The notes under the pieces: model-generated
Database searches by the model: none
Told to the model about the DNA's origin: nothing
Seen by the model: only the letters and a program-made list of their open reading frames with translations
Made by a program: the position numbers and the translations under genes
Source: Gemmatimonadaceae bacterium
Lineage (GTDB): Bacteria; Gemmatimonadota; Gemmatimonadetes; Gemmatimonadales; Gemmatimonadaceae
Assembly: GCA_019689955.1 (NCBI GenBank)
Contig: JADGGM010000005.1
Location: 1-17,443, forward strand
Direction: 5' to 3'
DNA: 17,443 nt
In this document: positions 7,911-14,158 of the stretch, in pieces
Layout of the letters: the number at the start of each line of letters is the position of its first letter
Numbering within the stretch: the first letter of the stretch is position 1

Positions 7911-8770
7911 TGGAGGTGGCGGTGCTCGCGCTGCTGGCCGCCGCGGCGATCACGGCGATCGCGTACGCCGTCGTCGTCGCACCGCGGCGCCTGCGGCTCA
8001 CGACTATCGACGCCCCGATCCCTGGGCTGCCGGCGGCGTTCGATGGATACACGATCGCCGTGCTGAGCGACATCCATCATGGTGCGGTCTGGGGCTCGCG
8101 CACGCACCTCAAGCGCGCCATCACGCTCGCTCACGCCGCCGCGCCGGACCTGATCGCGCTCCTCGGCGACTACGGCCTCTCACACCACCGACTGCCGCGA
8201 GCCTCGAGGCGCGCGTACGAACGCGCCATGCCCGTCATGGGACCGCTCCTCCGGTCACTGCACGCGCCGGACGGCGTCGTCGCGGTCATCGGGAACCACG
8301 ACTACGACTACGACGCCTCCGCCGTCGCCGCGTGGCTCCGAGAAACGGGGAGCCGCGTGCTGGTCAACGAAGCGGTGTGCATCGAGCGAGCGGGAGCCCG
8401 TCTGGCGATCAGCGGCGTGGACGATGCGGCATCGGGGAAAATCGACCCCCACGCCGGGTGCGCGCACCTCGAGCCGCACGTACCGCGGATCGTACTCTCC
8501 CACAACCCCGATGGCGTGCTCTCGCTCGCGACCGACGCGCGTGTGGACCTCGTGCTCTCCGGACACACGCACGGAGGGCAGGTAGTTCTTCCGTTCGTCG
8601 GCGCGCTGTCCCGGCGGTGCAAACTGTGCGGCCGTCACACAGCCCGCGGCTGGGTGCCGAACCCGCGCGCGCCGCTCTACGTGACGAGCGGCGTGGGAGC
8701 GATCATCCCGCTCCGCGTGCACTGCCCCCCTGAGGTCCTCGTCGTGCGCCTCCGACCCCGCGCCGGCTAG
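7910..8770 (+). CDS. Calcineurin-like metallophosphoesterase, membrane-anchored (YkuE/YaeI-like)
   Basis: 286 residues. One N-terminal hydrophobic segment (residues 1-24) and then a complete two-metal phosphoesterase site: SDIH (D54, H56), GDYG (D87), GNHD (N129, H130), SHNPDG (H198) and GHTHGGQ (H219, H221). This is the YkuE/YaeI type, whose members act on phosphoesters at the membrane. The C-terminal region carries a CKLC pair (C237, C240) and another Cys at 272, which I do not associate with the family core. The ATG at 7910 shares its A with the permease stop (TGATG), so it is the last gene of the transporter operon. It could dephosphorylate or hydrolyse a transported nucleotide-like compound, but that is a guess from position. 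Its TAG stop shares bases with the convergent gene's stop. Confidence 0.93.
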   Translation: MEVAVLALLAAAAITAIAYAVVVAPRRLRLTTIDAPIPGLPAAFDGYTIAVLSDIHHGAVWGSRTHLKRAITLAHAAAPDLIALLGDYGLSHHRLPRASRRAYERAMPVMGPLLRSLHAPDGVVAVIGNHDYDYDASAVAAWLRETGSRVLVNEAVCIERAGARLAISGVDDAASGKIDPHAGCAHLEPHVPRIVLSHNPDGVLSLATDARVDLVLSGHTHGGQVVLPFVGALSRRCKLCGRHTARGWVPNPRAPLYVTSGVGAIIPLRVHCPPEVLVVRLRPRAG

Positions 8771-9723
8771 CACCCCGTGTGGACACTGGTCCACCGTACC
8801 CGCCAGCGACCGCTCGCGCCCCGCTCCAACAGCGCGTACGCCGTCGCGTCGATCCCCTCCCGGACGAGCACGAGCGCCATGTGTCCCGGAGTCGGGTACT
8901 GAATGCCGGCGAGCACGTCGCTCGTCTCGATCGATTCCTCGGAGCCGGCGGTGCGCTCGTGATACACCGCGTGATACGGCGCCTGCGGGTTCGCCGCGTC
9001 CCGCTCCGCGACGATCAGCGTGTGTTGCTCGAGCGGCGTCGCTTCCTGGTTGAGCTTCCGCACCACGTCGGCCGCGATCGCCTGCACCCGCGGAGCGGCC
9101 GCGAACCGGTACGCAGCGCGCACCACGAAGGGAATCCCGCGGAACGTTCGCGACGTATCGTCCGGGAGCGCGGATGCGAGCCGAGTGATGTCGGCCGCAA
9201 GGCGAGCAGAGTCAGGGGACGGAAGCGTCTGGAGCGAGTCGAGCCGAATGGGGCGGATGCTCGCGTGCTCGAAGGCGACGGTCCAGTCCGCGAGCTGCGC
9301 GGAATCGCCCGCAAGCTCGAGCCGCGCCGTCGGCCACTCGACACAACTGTCCGCGATCCACGTGCTGCTCGACGCGCTCGCGACACGAGCGGTGCCGGCG
9401 GCGCCGTCGTGGCCGATGAGCTCGACCGGTAGCCCGCGAACCGAGCGTGTGTCGAAGCGAACGGTGTCGGGGAGTGTGCTGTCGTTGTACTCGGGGAACA
9501 CGACGTACGCGGCGTCGAGCGCGTTCCCCGACCGGACGAGCATGACGGGGCCGGCCTCGGGCGTCCACGCTGGGGGTGCGGGAGGTACGTTCGGCGCCTG
9601 CGCCGACTCCGGAAGCACGGCCAGAGCGGTGTCGCGCGGGACGGTCGTGCGCGAGCGCTCGCAGGCGGCGAGCACGCCGAGGAGTATGATGAAGGTGAGT
9701 GCCAGAGCTCGCGGCGCGCGCAT
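8767..9723 (-). CDS. Lipoprotein of unknown function
   Basis: 318 residues; no family recognised. The start at 9723 is chosen because it gives a lipoprotein signal: MRAPRALALTFIILLGVLAAC, lipobox LAAC, Cys at 21. A GAGGGAAG Shine-Dalgarno-like stretch lies about 10 bases upstream. The frame stays open to 9954, but that extension has no signal character and runs through the DUF4031 gene. After the signal comes a proline-rich linker (NVPPAPPAW) and then a mixed alpha/beta globular region with a C-terminal segment resembling a small secreted domain (TAYALLERGASGRWRVRWTS). Two Cys (in ADSCVEW and at the C-terminus, HTGC) could pair. It converges on the phosphoesterase gene, the two stops sharing CTAG at 8767-8770. 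Probably attached to an envelope membrane; function unknown. Confidence 0.78.
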   Translation of the reverse strand: MRAPRALALTFIILLGVLAACERSRTTVPRDTALAVLPESAQAPNVPPAPPAWTPEAGPVMLVRSGNALDAAYVVFPEYNDSTLPDTVRFDTRSVRGLPVELIGHDGAAGTARVASASSSTWIADSCVEWPTARLELAGDSAQLADWTVAFEHASIRPIRLDSLQTLPSPDSARLAADITRLASALPDDTSRTFRGIPFVVRAAYRFAAAPRVQAIAADVVRKLNQEATPLEQHTLIVAERDAANPQAPYHAVYHERTAGSEESIETSDVLAGIQYPTPGHMALVLVREGIDATAYALLERGASGRWRVRWTSVHTGC

Positions 9724-9729
9724 CGGGCA

Positions 9730-9758
9730 AATCTTCCCTCGCCCGTGGCTCGCGTCAA
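9730..9758 (-). promoter_or_regulatory. Candidate promoter of the unknown lipoprotein gene
   Basis: On the minus strand TTGACG (9753-9758) is separated by exactly 17 bases from AAGATT (9730-9735). The -35 element matches five of six consensus bases, the -10 only three. The predicted transcript start falls on the A of the ATG at 9723, which would make a leaderless mRNA. The -10 lies between the Shine-Dalgarno-like GAGGGAAG and the ATG, so both modes cannot be used from one start site. Moderate to low confidence. Confidence 0.4.
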
Positions 9759-9770
9759 CACGCCGAGCGA

Positions 9771-9998
9771 TCATCGCGGCGGGAGGAACTCCCCGACGAG
9801 ATCCCAGTGCCACGCCTCGCGTCGTATTCCCGTGCGAGGATCCTTGAGTGGCTTGTATTGCAGCCGCTCCTCCGGCAGACCGACGGCTCGGCCATAGGCC
9901 AGGAGCTGTTCCCTGTCGGTCGAGACGAGGTGCGCCATCCGTCGCCCCTTCCACACGTGACGGTGGAGCCAGAGGCCCCCATCCATCGCGTAGATCAT
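9771..9998 (-). CDS. Small DUF4031-like protein
   Basis: 75 residues from ATG 9998. It resembles DUF4031 proteins, which start with a short MxVYxDD-type strand, carry RMAHLVSTD followed by an L-x-x-(F/Y)-A/G-x-x-x-G-L/I helix, and end with a WHxDL/HYDL motif. Here these appear as MIYAMDGG, GRRMAHLVSTDREQL, YGRAVGLPEERLQ and EAWHWDLVGE. The second half of the first motif is altered (AMDGG rather than VDD). The family function is not established. An upstream TTG at 10031 would add 11 charged residues (MYREFEKRRDG), but the family begins at the MIY strand, so ATG is preferred. It lies between the pilin gene and the lipoprotein gene on the same strand and may share the pilin transcript. Confidence 0.7.
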   Translation of the reverse strand: MIYAMDGGLWLHRHVWKGRRMAHLVSTDREQLLAYGRAVGLPEERLQYKPLKDPRTGIRREAWHWDLVGEFLPPR

Positions 9999-10086
9999 CC
10001 CATCCCGCCGCTTCTCGAACTCCCGGTACAAGTCGACTGACTACTCCTCGCTGAGAGAGGTACTCACCGTGGCACCGGTGTGGCCG

Positions 10087-10473
10087 TCAGTTGCACGTGA
10101 TCTTCGATTCGACCGTCGCCGGCGCCAGCGGCGCGGCATTGCCGACGTAGATCGCACACGAAGCGACCGGCGCTTGCGGGTTCGTCACCGAGGCGGACCA
10201 GCCGCCGGCGGTCGCTTCCGGGATGCTGATCGTCACTCCCTGCGACGGCGAGAAGCCCAGGTTGGACAAGCTCGAGGTGTACACGCTGTAGTCGTAATAA
10301 TACGACTCTTCCGCGGTCGCCAGGTTGCGGAGGTCGGACTTCATGGTCGCCAGGTACGCCTTCCCCTTGGAGTTGGCGAACTTGGGGATCGCGATCGTCG
10401 CCAGGATGCCGATGATGACGACGACGATCAGCAGCTCGATCAACGTGAAGCCTTTGGCTGGCGGGCGGCGCAT
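10087..10473 (-). CDS. Type IV pilin-like (type II secretion pseudopilin-like) protein
   Basis: 128 residues with a textbook class III signal: MRRPPAKG then FTLIELLIVVVIIGILATIA, cleaved by prepilin peptidase between G8 and F9, with the conserved Glu at mature position 5. The mature part (120 residues) has the long N-terminal helix followed by a small globular head with an aromatic patch (ESYYYDYSVYT) and two C-terminal cysteines (C106, C127), a typical disulphide-closed D-region. The size suits a major pilin of the short PilA type or a GspG-like pseudopilin; no calcium-binding GspG ending is evident, which favours a pilin. ATG 10473 has GGGGA about 8 bases upstream; a TTG start at 10494 would only lengthen the leader. 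No other pilus gene is adjacent. A sigma-54-type promoter lies upstream (10535-10548), as known for pilA in several bacteria. Confidence 0.9.
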   Translation of the reverse strand: MRRPPAKGFTLIELLIVVVIIGILATIAIPKFANSKGKAYLATMKSDLRNLATAEESYYYDYSVYTSSLSNLGFSPSQGVTISIPEATAGGWSASVTNPQAPVASCAIYVGNAAPLAPATVESKITCN

Positions 10474-10534
10474 AGGATAAGTCCCCGAACGCAAGGAGTG
10501 ACGAGCCGAGCCTTCTGCTCCCTGTGCCCCGTTG

Positions 10535-10548
10535 GCAATGCCAGTGCC
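10535..10548 (-). promoter_or_regulatory. Sigma-54 (RpoN)-type -24/-12 promoter of the pilin gene
   Basis: The minus strand reads GGCAC-TGGCA-TTGC, with GG (-24) at 10547-10548 and GC (-12) at 10535-10536, the exact 10-base gap required. It fits the consensus TGGCAC-N5-TTGC apart from the first T. The expected transcript start is near 10523, leaving about 50 bases of leader with a GGGGA Shine-Dalgarno before ATG 10473. In Pseudomonas and Myxococcus pilA is RpoN/PilR-dependent, so the context fits. Confidence 0.72.
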
Positions 10549-10633
10549 GCGCCTGTCATGTGCTGTAACCAGATATCCTGCAACGAGTTACGACATCTAA
10601 CATTCCCTGAACAGTCGATTTGCCCGCTTGATT

Positions 10634-10649
10634 TGCGATGATCATCGCA
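10634..10649. promoter_or_regulatory. 16-bp perfect palindrome, candidate enhancer-binding (PilR-like) or operator site
   Basis: TGCGATGATCATCGCA is its own reverse complement over all 16 bases. It lies in the 231-base gap between the pilin and polA genes, centred about 118 bases upstream of the predicted sigma-54 transcript start. Sites for sigma-54 activators usually lie about 80-150 bases upstream. It lacks a loop and a following T-tract on either strand, so a terminator role for polA is unlikely. The regulator is unknown. Confidence 0.5.
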
Positions 10650-10704
10650 CTCTGCAATGGCGGGAGGTCGCGAAAGACGGCAGGAACGTATGTAGTCAGA
10701 CGGC

Positions 10705-13653
10705 TCACCGTTTCGTCTCCAGCCAGTTCTCCCCCACGCCAACGTCGACCACCAGCGGCACCGAGAGTTGGGCCGCGTGCTCCATCTCGTGGCGTACGAG
10801 GGCGATGAGGTCATCGACCTCGTCTGGCGGGGCCTCGAAGACGAGCTCGTCGTGCACCTGGAGGATCATGCGGGCGGCGGCGGAGCGTTCTTTGAGCGCG
10901 GCGTGGATCCGGATCATCGCGATCTTGATGAGGTCGGCCGCGGAGCCTTGGATGGGGGAGTTGGTCGCGGTCCGCTCGCCGAACTGGCGGATGTTGAAGT
11001 TCCGGTCCCGGAGCTCCGGGATGTAGCGTCGGCGGCCGAAGATGGTCTGGACGTAGCCGTGCTCGCGGGCGAACTCGACCATCGAGTCGAGGTAGGCCCG
11101 AATCCCCCGGAAGCGTTCGAAGTATTCATCGATGAAGCGCCGAGCCTCTGCGTGCTCGATCCGGAGCTGCCGGGAGAGCGCGTGGGGGCCCTGCCCGTAG
11201 ATCGTGGCGAAGTTGATCGTCTTCGCCCGCGCGCGCATCTCCGAGGTGACCATCTCGACCGGGACCCCGAAGATGATCGACGCCGTCTGCCGGTGGATGT
11301 CCCCCCCGGCCTGGAACGCGCTCACGAAGGCGGGGTCCTGGGACAGGTGGGCGAGGAGGCGCAGCTCGATCTGCGAGTAGTCGGCCGCGACGAAGCGCCA
11401 CCCGGGGCGCGGGACGAAGCCGCGCCGGATGTCTCGCCCGAGCTCTCGGCGCACGGGAATGTTCTGCAGGTTCGGATCGCTCGATGAGAGGCGCCCCGTG
11501 CTCGCGACGGTCTGGTTGAAGGAGGTGTGAATCCGCTTCGTCTCCGGGTGGACGAGCGCGGGGAGGGCGTCGAGGTACGTGCTCTCGAGCTTCGCCAGCT
11601 CCCGATACTCCATGAGCAGCGACGGGAGCGCGTGGCCGGCATCGGCCAGCTCCTGGAGGACGCTGGCATCGGTCGACGGGCCGGTCGCGGTCTTCTTCAG
11701 GACCGGGAGCTGCAGCTTCTCGAACAGGATGTGCCGGAGCTGCGGGTTGGAGTTGATGTTGAACTCCGTCCCCGCCTCGCGGAAGATCTCGCGCTCCACG
11801 GCCTCGCGCTCGCGCCGGAAGCGCTCCTTGAGCGAGGCGAACCACGCCGTGTCGATTGAGACGCCGGTCCATTCCATGTCCGCCAGCACGTCGATGAGCG
11901 GCATCTCGATCTCGCGGAACAGCTTCGTGAGCGCATACGTCTCGAGCTGCGGCTCGAACCGCGCCCGGAGCTGCAGCGTGATGTCCGCGTCCTCGCACGA
12001 GTAGTCGCGCGCGGCGTCGATCGGGCACTCGTCGAACGGGACCGCGTTCTTCCCTTTCCCGCACAGCTCCTCGAAGGAGGTCATCTTGTAGTCGAGGAAC
12101 TCGAGCGCGAGGACGTCGAGGCCGTGCGAGCGCCGCCCGGGATCGAGGACGTAGCTCGCGATCATCGTGTCGAAGTCGAGCCCGCGCATCACGACGCCGG
12201 CGCGACGCAGCGCGAGCAGGTCGTACTTCGCGTTCTGCCCCGTCTTGCGGACGGTGGGGTCCTCGAGGAGCGCGCGCAGCGGCGCCATCTCGGGTGCGTC
12301 GAGCGGGGGGAGGTTGCGAACCTGGTAGGTCCCGTTGGCGAGCATGCGCGCGGCGATCCCTTGCCCCTCGGTGTTGGCAGCCGTGGTGCGCTTCGCCGCC
12401 TTCTTCGGTGGTGCGACGGCGACCGCCTCGTCCCCACCCTGGACGAGCCCGCGATCCTCGGGCGCGTCGGTCGGCGCGCGATCGCCCGACGCATCGACCA
12501 GGAGCTCCCCCTGCGCCGCGCGCCGCTCGCGGTGGCGGAGGGGGAAGTAGTAGGCCTCTCCGGGCGCGAGAGCGATCGAGATGGAGACGAGCGTCGACCG
12601 GAGCGGATCGACGGCGTGCGGGCTCCCGGGATCGATGATCGTCTCGGTGTCGACCGCGATGTAGGGAACGCTCCGTGCCCGCGCCACGACTTGCTCCATC
12701 GCCTCGATCGTGTCGACCGTGACGTACCGCCGGGCGCGCTGCGCGACCGGCTCCGCCGGCGCGTGTTCCTTGGCGAGAGAGTGGAACTCGAGCTCGACGA
12801 AGAGCTCCTTGAGCCGCGCGTGGTTCGGCTCGCGCACGGCGAGCTCCTCGAGCGCAAGCGCCAGGGGCAAATCGTCGCGAATTGTTACTAATTCTTTGGA
12901 GAGCCGCGCGTCGGCGGCATGGGCGAGGAGCGCTTCGCGCGGGCGCTTCTTGGGGATCTCCTCCGCGTGCGCCAGGATGTTCTCCAGCGAGCCGTAGGTG
13001 GCCACCAGCTCGCACGCGGTCTTGTCCCCGATCCCGCGCACCCCCGGGACGTTGTCGGACGAATCGCCGACGAGGGCGAGATAGTCGGTCACGTGCTCGG
13101 GGGGGACGCCGAGCCGCTCGCTCGCGTTCTCCACCCCCACCCACTGCTCCTCCACGCTCGCCGGGCCCCCGCGTCCCGGGTTCAACAGCCAGACACCGGG
13201 GCGGACGAGCTGCTGGAAGTCCTTGTCCCCGGACACCACGACGACGTTCACGCCCGCCATCCGCGCCTGGCGCGCCAGCGTGCCGATCACGTCATCCGCC
13301 TCGTACCCCTCGAGGGCGATCACCGGGACGTTGTAGGCGCCGAGCAGCTCGCTGATGCGCTCCATCCCACGATCGAAGTCGGCTTGCAGCTGCTCGTTGA
13401 GCTTCTCGCGCGTGGCCTTGTAGGCCGGGTAGCGCTCGTGGCGAAAGGAGAGCCCGGAATCGTGGACCCAGCCCAGGTACTCCGGCTTGTGCGTCTCCAG
13501 CAGCCGCTGGAGAAAGTTCACGATCCCCCATGCCGCGGAGGTGTTCTCCCCGCGGCTGGTCGTGAGCGGGCGCGCGATGAGCGCGTAGAACGCCCGGTAG
13601 ATGAGGGCGTACCCATCGATGAGGAAGAGGCGTGGAGAAGAAGGGAGCTCCAT
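10705..13653 (-). CDS. polA: DNA polymerase I
   Basis: 982 residues, full length. 5' nuclease domain (1-290): DGYALIYRAFYA, YEADDVIGT (117-125), SGDKDFQQL (141-149) and VGDSSDNVPGVRGIGDKTA (195-213). 3'-5' exonuclease domain: D335-T-E337, NAKYD (474-478) and YSCED (551-555), so all acidic proofreading residues are kept. Polymerase domain: ASTGRLSSSDPNLQNIPVR, motif A DYSQIELR (758-765), O-helix RARAKTINFATIYG with the Phe that selects against dideoxy substrates, and motif C VHDE (933-936). It functions in repair and Okazaki-fragment processing. Longer than E. coli Pol I (928) because of about 65 extra residues (about 375-445) between exonuclease motifs I and II, rich in Ala, Asp and Lys. ATG 13653 is chosen because the nuclease fold begins at once; the frame is open to 13731 without conserved sequence. 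Its promoter must lie between it and the cspA terminator. Confidence 0.98.
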   Translation of the reverse strand: MELPSSPRLFLIDGYALIYRAFYALIARPLTTSRGENTSAAWGIVNFLQRLLETHKPEYLGWVHDSGLSFRHERYPAYKATREKLNEQLQADFDRGMERISELLGAYNVPVIALEGYEADDVIGTLARQARMAGVNVVVVSGDKDFQQLVRPGVWLLNPGRGGPASVEEQWVGVENASERLGVPPEHVTDYLALVGDSSDNVPGVRGIGDKTACELVATYGSLENILAHAEEIPKKRPREALLAHAADARLSKELVTIRDDLPLALALEELAVREPNHARLKELFVELEFHSLAKEHAPAEPVAQRARRYVTVDTIEAMEQVVARARSVPYIAVDTETIIDPGSPHAVDPLRSTLVSISIALAPGEAYYFPLRHRERRAAQGELLVDASGDRAPTDAPEDRGLVQGGDEAVAVAPPKKAAKRTTAANTEGQGIAARMLANGTYQVRNLPPLDAPEMAPLRALLEDPTVRKTGQNAKYDLLALRRAGVVMRGLDFDTMIASYVLDPGRRSHGLDVLALEFLDYKMTSFEELCGKGKNAVPFDECPIDAARDYSCEDADITLQLRARFEPQLETYALTKLFREIEMPLIDVLADMEWTGVSIDTAWFASLKERFRREREAVEREIFREAGTEFNINSNPQLRHILFEKLQLPVLKKTATGPSTDASVLQELADAGHALPSLLMEYRELAKLESTYLDALPALVHPETKRIHTSFNQTVASTGRLSSSDPNLQNIPVRRELGRDIRRGFVPRPGWRFVAADYSQIELRLLAHLSQDPAFVSAFQAGGDIHRQTASIIFGVPVEMVTSEMRARAKTINFATIYGQGPHALSRQLRIEHAEARRFIDEYFERFRGIRAYLDSMVEFAREHGYVQTIFGRRRYIPELRDRNFNIRQFGERTATNSPIQGSAADLIKIAMIRIHAALKERSAAARMILQVHDELVFEAPPDEVDDLIALVRHEMEHAAQLSVPLVVDVGVGENWLETKR

Positions 13654-13720
13654 GCCTGAAAGCTCGCCCGCCCGCGACACGAATACCAGGGCATACGGCC
13701 GAGCACCGCCGCCCGGGGAA

Positions 13721-13758
13721 GAGAAAAGCACGCCTCGCCAGCGAGGGGCGAGGCGTGC
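13721..13758 (-). terminator. Rho-independent terminator after the cold-shock gene
   Basis: GCACGCCTCGCC (13728-13739) pairs perfectly with GGCGAGGCGTGC (13747-13758), a 12-bp GC-rich stem with a 7-base loop. Read on the minus strand it is followed by TTTTCTC (13721-13727). It lies about 90 bases past the cspA stop and 68 bases before the polA start, so it should isolate polA from the strong cspA promoter. Confidence 0.85.
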
Positions 13759-13785
13759 CGGGCGAACTAGGTCACGATGCGCTAA

Positions 13786-13812
13786 CGCCTGCCGTGATCG
13801 CGCGGGCAGGCG
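13786..13812 (-). other. Second hairpin in the cspA 3' untranslated region
   Basis: CGCCTGCC (13786-13793) pairs with GGCAGGCG (13805-13812), an 8-bp stem with an 11-base loop. It has no T-tract, so it is not a terminator by itself. Together with the terminator hairpin downstream it gives a structured 3' UTR of about 125 bases. Confidence 0.45.
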
Positions 13813-13848
13813 GAGGCAAGATCGAATGGCCTATAGTTCTGGAGTGAG

Positions 13849-14052
13849 TCAGCTGAGACGCTGGACGTTGGCGGCGTGGAGCCCTTTCTCGCCAGTACGA
13901 ATCTCGAACTCTACCTCCTGCCCTTCAGAGAGGGTCTTGAAGCCGTCCATCGCGATTGCGGAAAAATGCACGAAGACGTCTTCCCCTCCCTCCTGCTCAA
14001 TGAAGCCGTAGCCCTTGGCATCATTGAACCACTTCACTTTCCCTCTGGCCAT
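13849..14052 (-). CDS. Cold-shock domain protein (CspA family)
   Basis: 67 residues, the normal size for a single cold-shock OB fold. RNA/DNA-binding motifs are intact: [12 protein letters not shown] (RNP1, about residues 7-18) and DVFVHFSAI (RNP2, about 25-33), followed by [11 protein letters not shown] and a basic/hydrophobic end AANVQRL. It binds single-stranded RNA and DNA and acts as an RNA chaperone or translation/antitermination factor. Start: ATG 14052 is preceded by TAGGAGG (14061-14067), a near-perfect Shine-Dalgarno at 8-base distance. The gene has its own near-consensus sigma-70 promoter, a leader of about 70 bases with a hairpin at its 5' end, and a strong terminator, so it is a highly expressed single-gene unit. 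Whether it is cold-induced cannot be read from the sequence. Confidence 0.97.
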   Translation of the reverse strand: MARGKVKWFNDAKGYGFIEQEGGEDVFVHFSAIAMDGFKTLSEGQEVEFEIRTGEKGLHAANVQRLS

Positions 14053-14102
14053 TCGCGCTGCCTCCTACGGGGTGAAACGGATCCTGCACTTCGTTGTGCG
14101 GG

Positions 14103-14122
14103 GCAAGCCTTCGGCGGCTTGC
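14103..14122 (-). promoter_or_regulatory. Hairpin at the 5' end of the cspA leader
   Basis: GCAAGCC and GGCTTGC form a perfect 7-bp stem around a TTCGGC loop (plus-strand orientation). From the predicted transcript start near 14123 this hairpin occupies the first 20 or so bases of the mRNA, a position that can protect RNA from 5' decay. Long structured leaders are known for cspA genes, but this one is short. Confidence 0.5.
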
Positions 14123-14129
14123 GGGCGCC

Positions 14130-14158
14130 TATATAGGTGCAACGTGCGTTTTTGTCAA
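14130..14158 (-). promoter_or_regulatory. Near-consensus sigma-70 promoter of the cold-shock gene
   Basis: On the minus strand TTGACA (14153-14158) is a perfect -35 box, followed after exactly 17 bases by TATATA (14130-14135). The -35 box contains the TGA stop (14155-14157) of the upstream membrane kinase gene, so the promoter begins inside the end of that gene. The predicted transcript start is near 14123. AT-rich elements like this stand out strongly in the surrounding GC-rich DNA. Confidence 0.85.

Noticed and set aside
8779..8794. GTGGAC-ACTG-GTCCAC hairpin near the convergent stops
   Set aside because: Only a 6-bp stem, inside coding sequence, with no T-tract on the plus strand; not convincing as a terminator.
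9724..9954. N-terminal extension of the unknown lipoprotein
   Set aside because: It would bury the signal peptide and overlap the DUF4031-like gene; the internal ATG at 9723 has a lipobox and a ribosome binding site.
10032..10086. Possible terminator after the pilin gene (CACCG...CGGTG)
   Set aside because: A five-base stem without a T-tract; too weak to call.
11126..13144. A 672-residue minus-strand frame inside polA
   Set aside because: Different frame from polA, extreme Arg/Ala/Pro composition typical of shadow frames in GC-rich genes, and no motifs.
13654..13731. N-terminal extension of DNA polymerase I
   Set aside because: The 26 added residues show no conserved sequence and reach into the cspA terminator; the nuclease fold starts right after ATG 13653.
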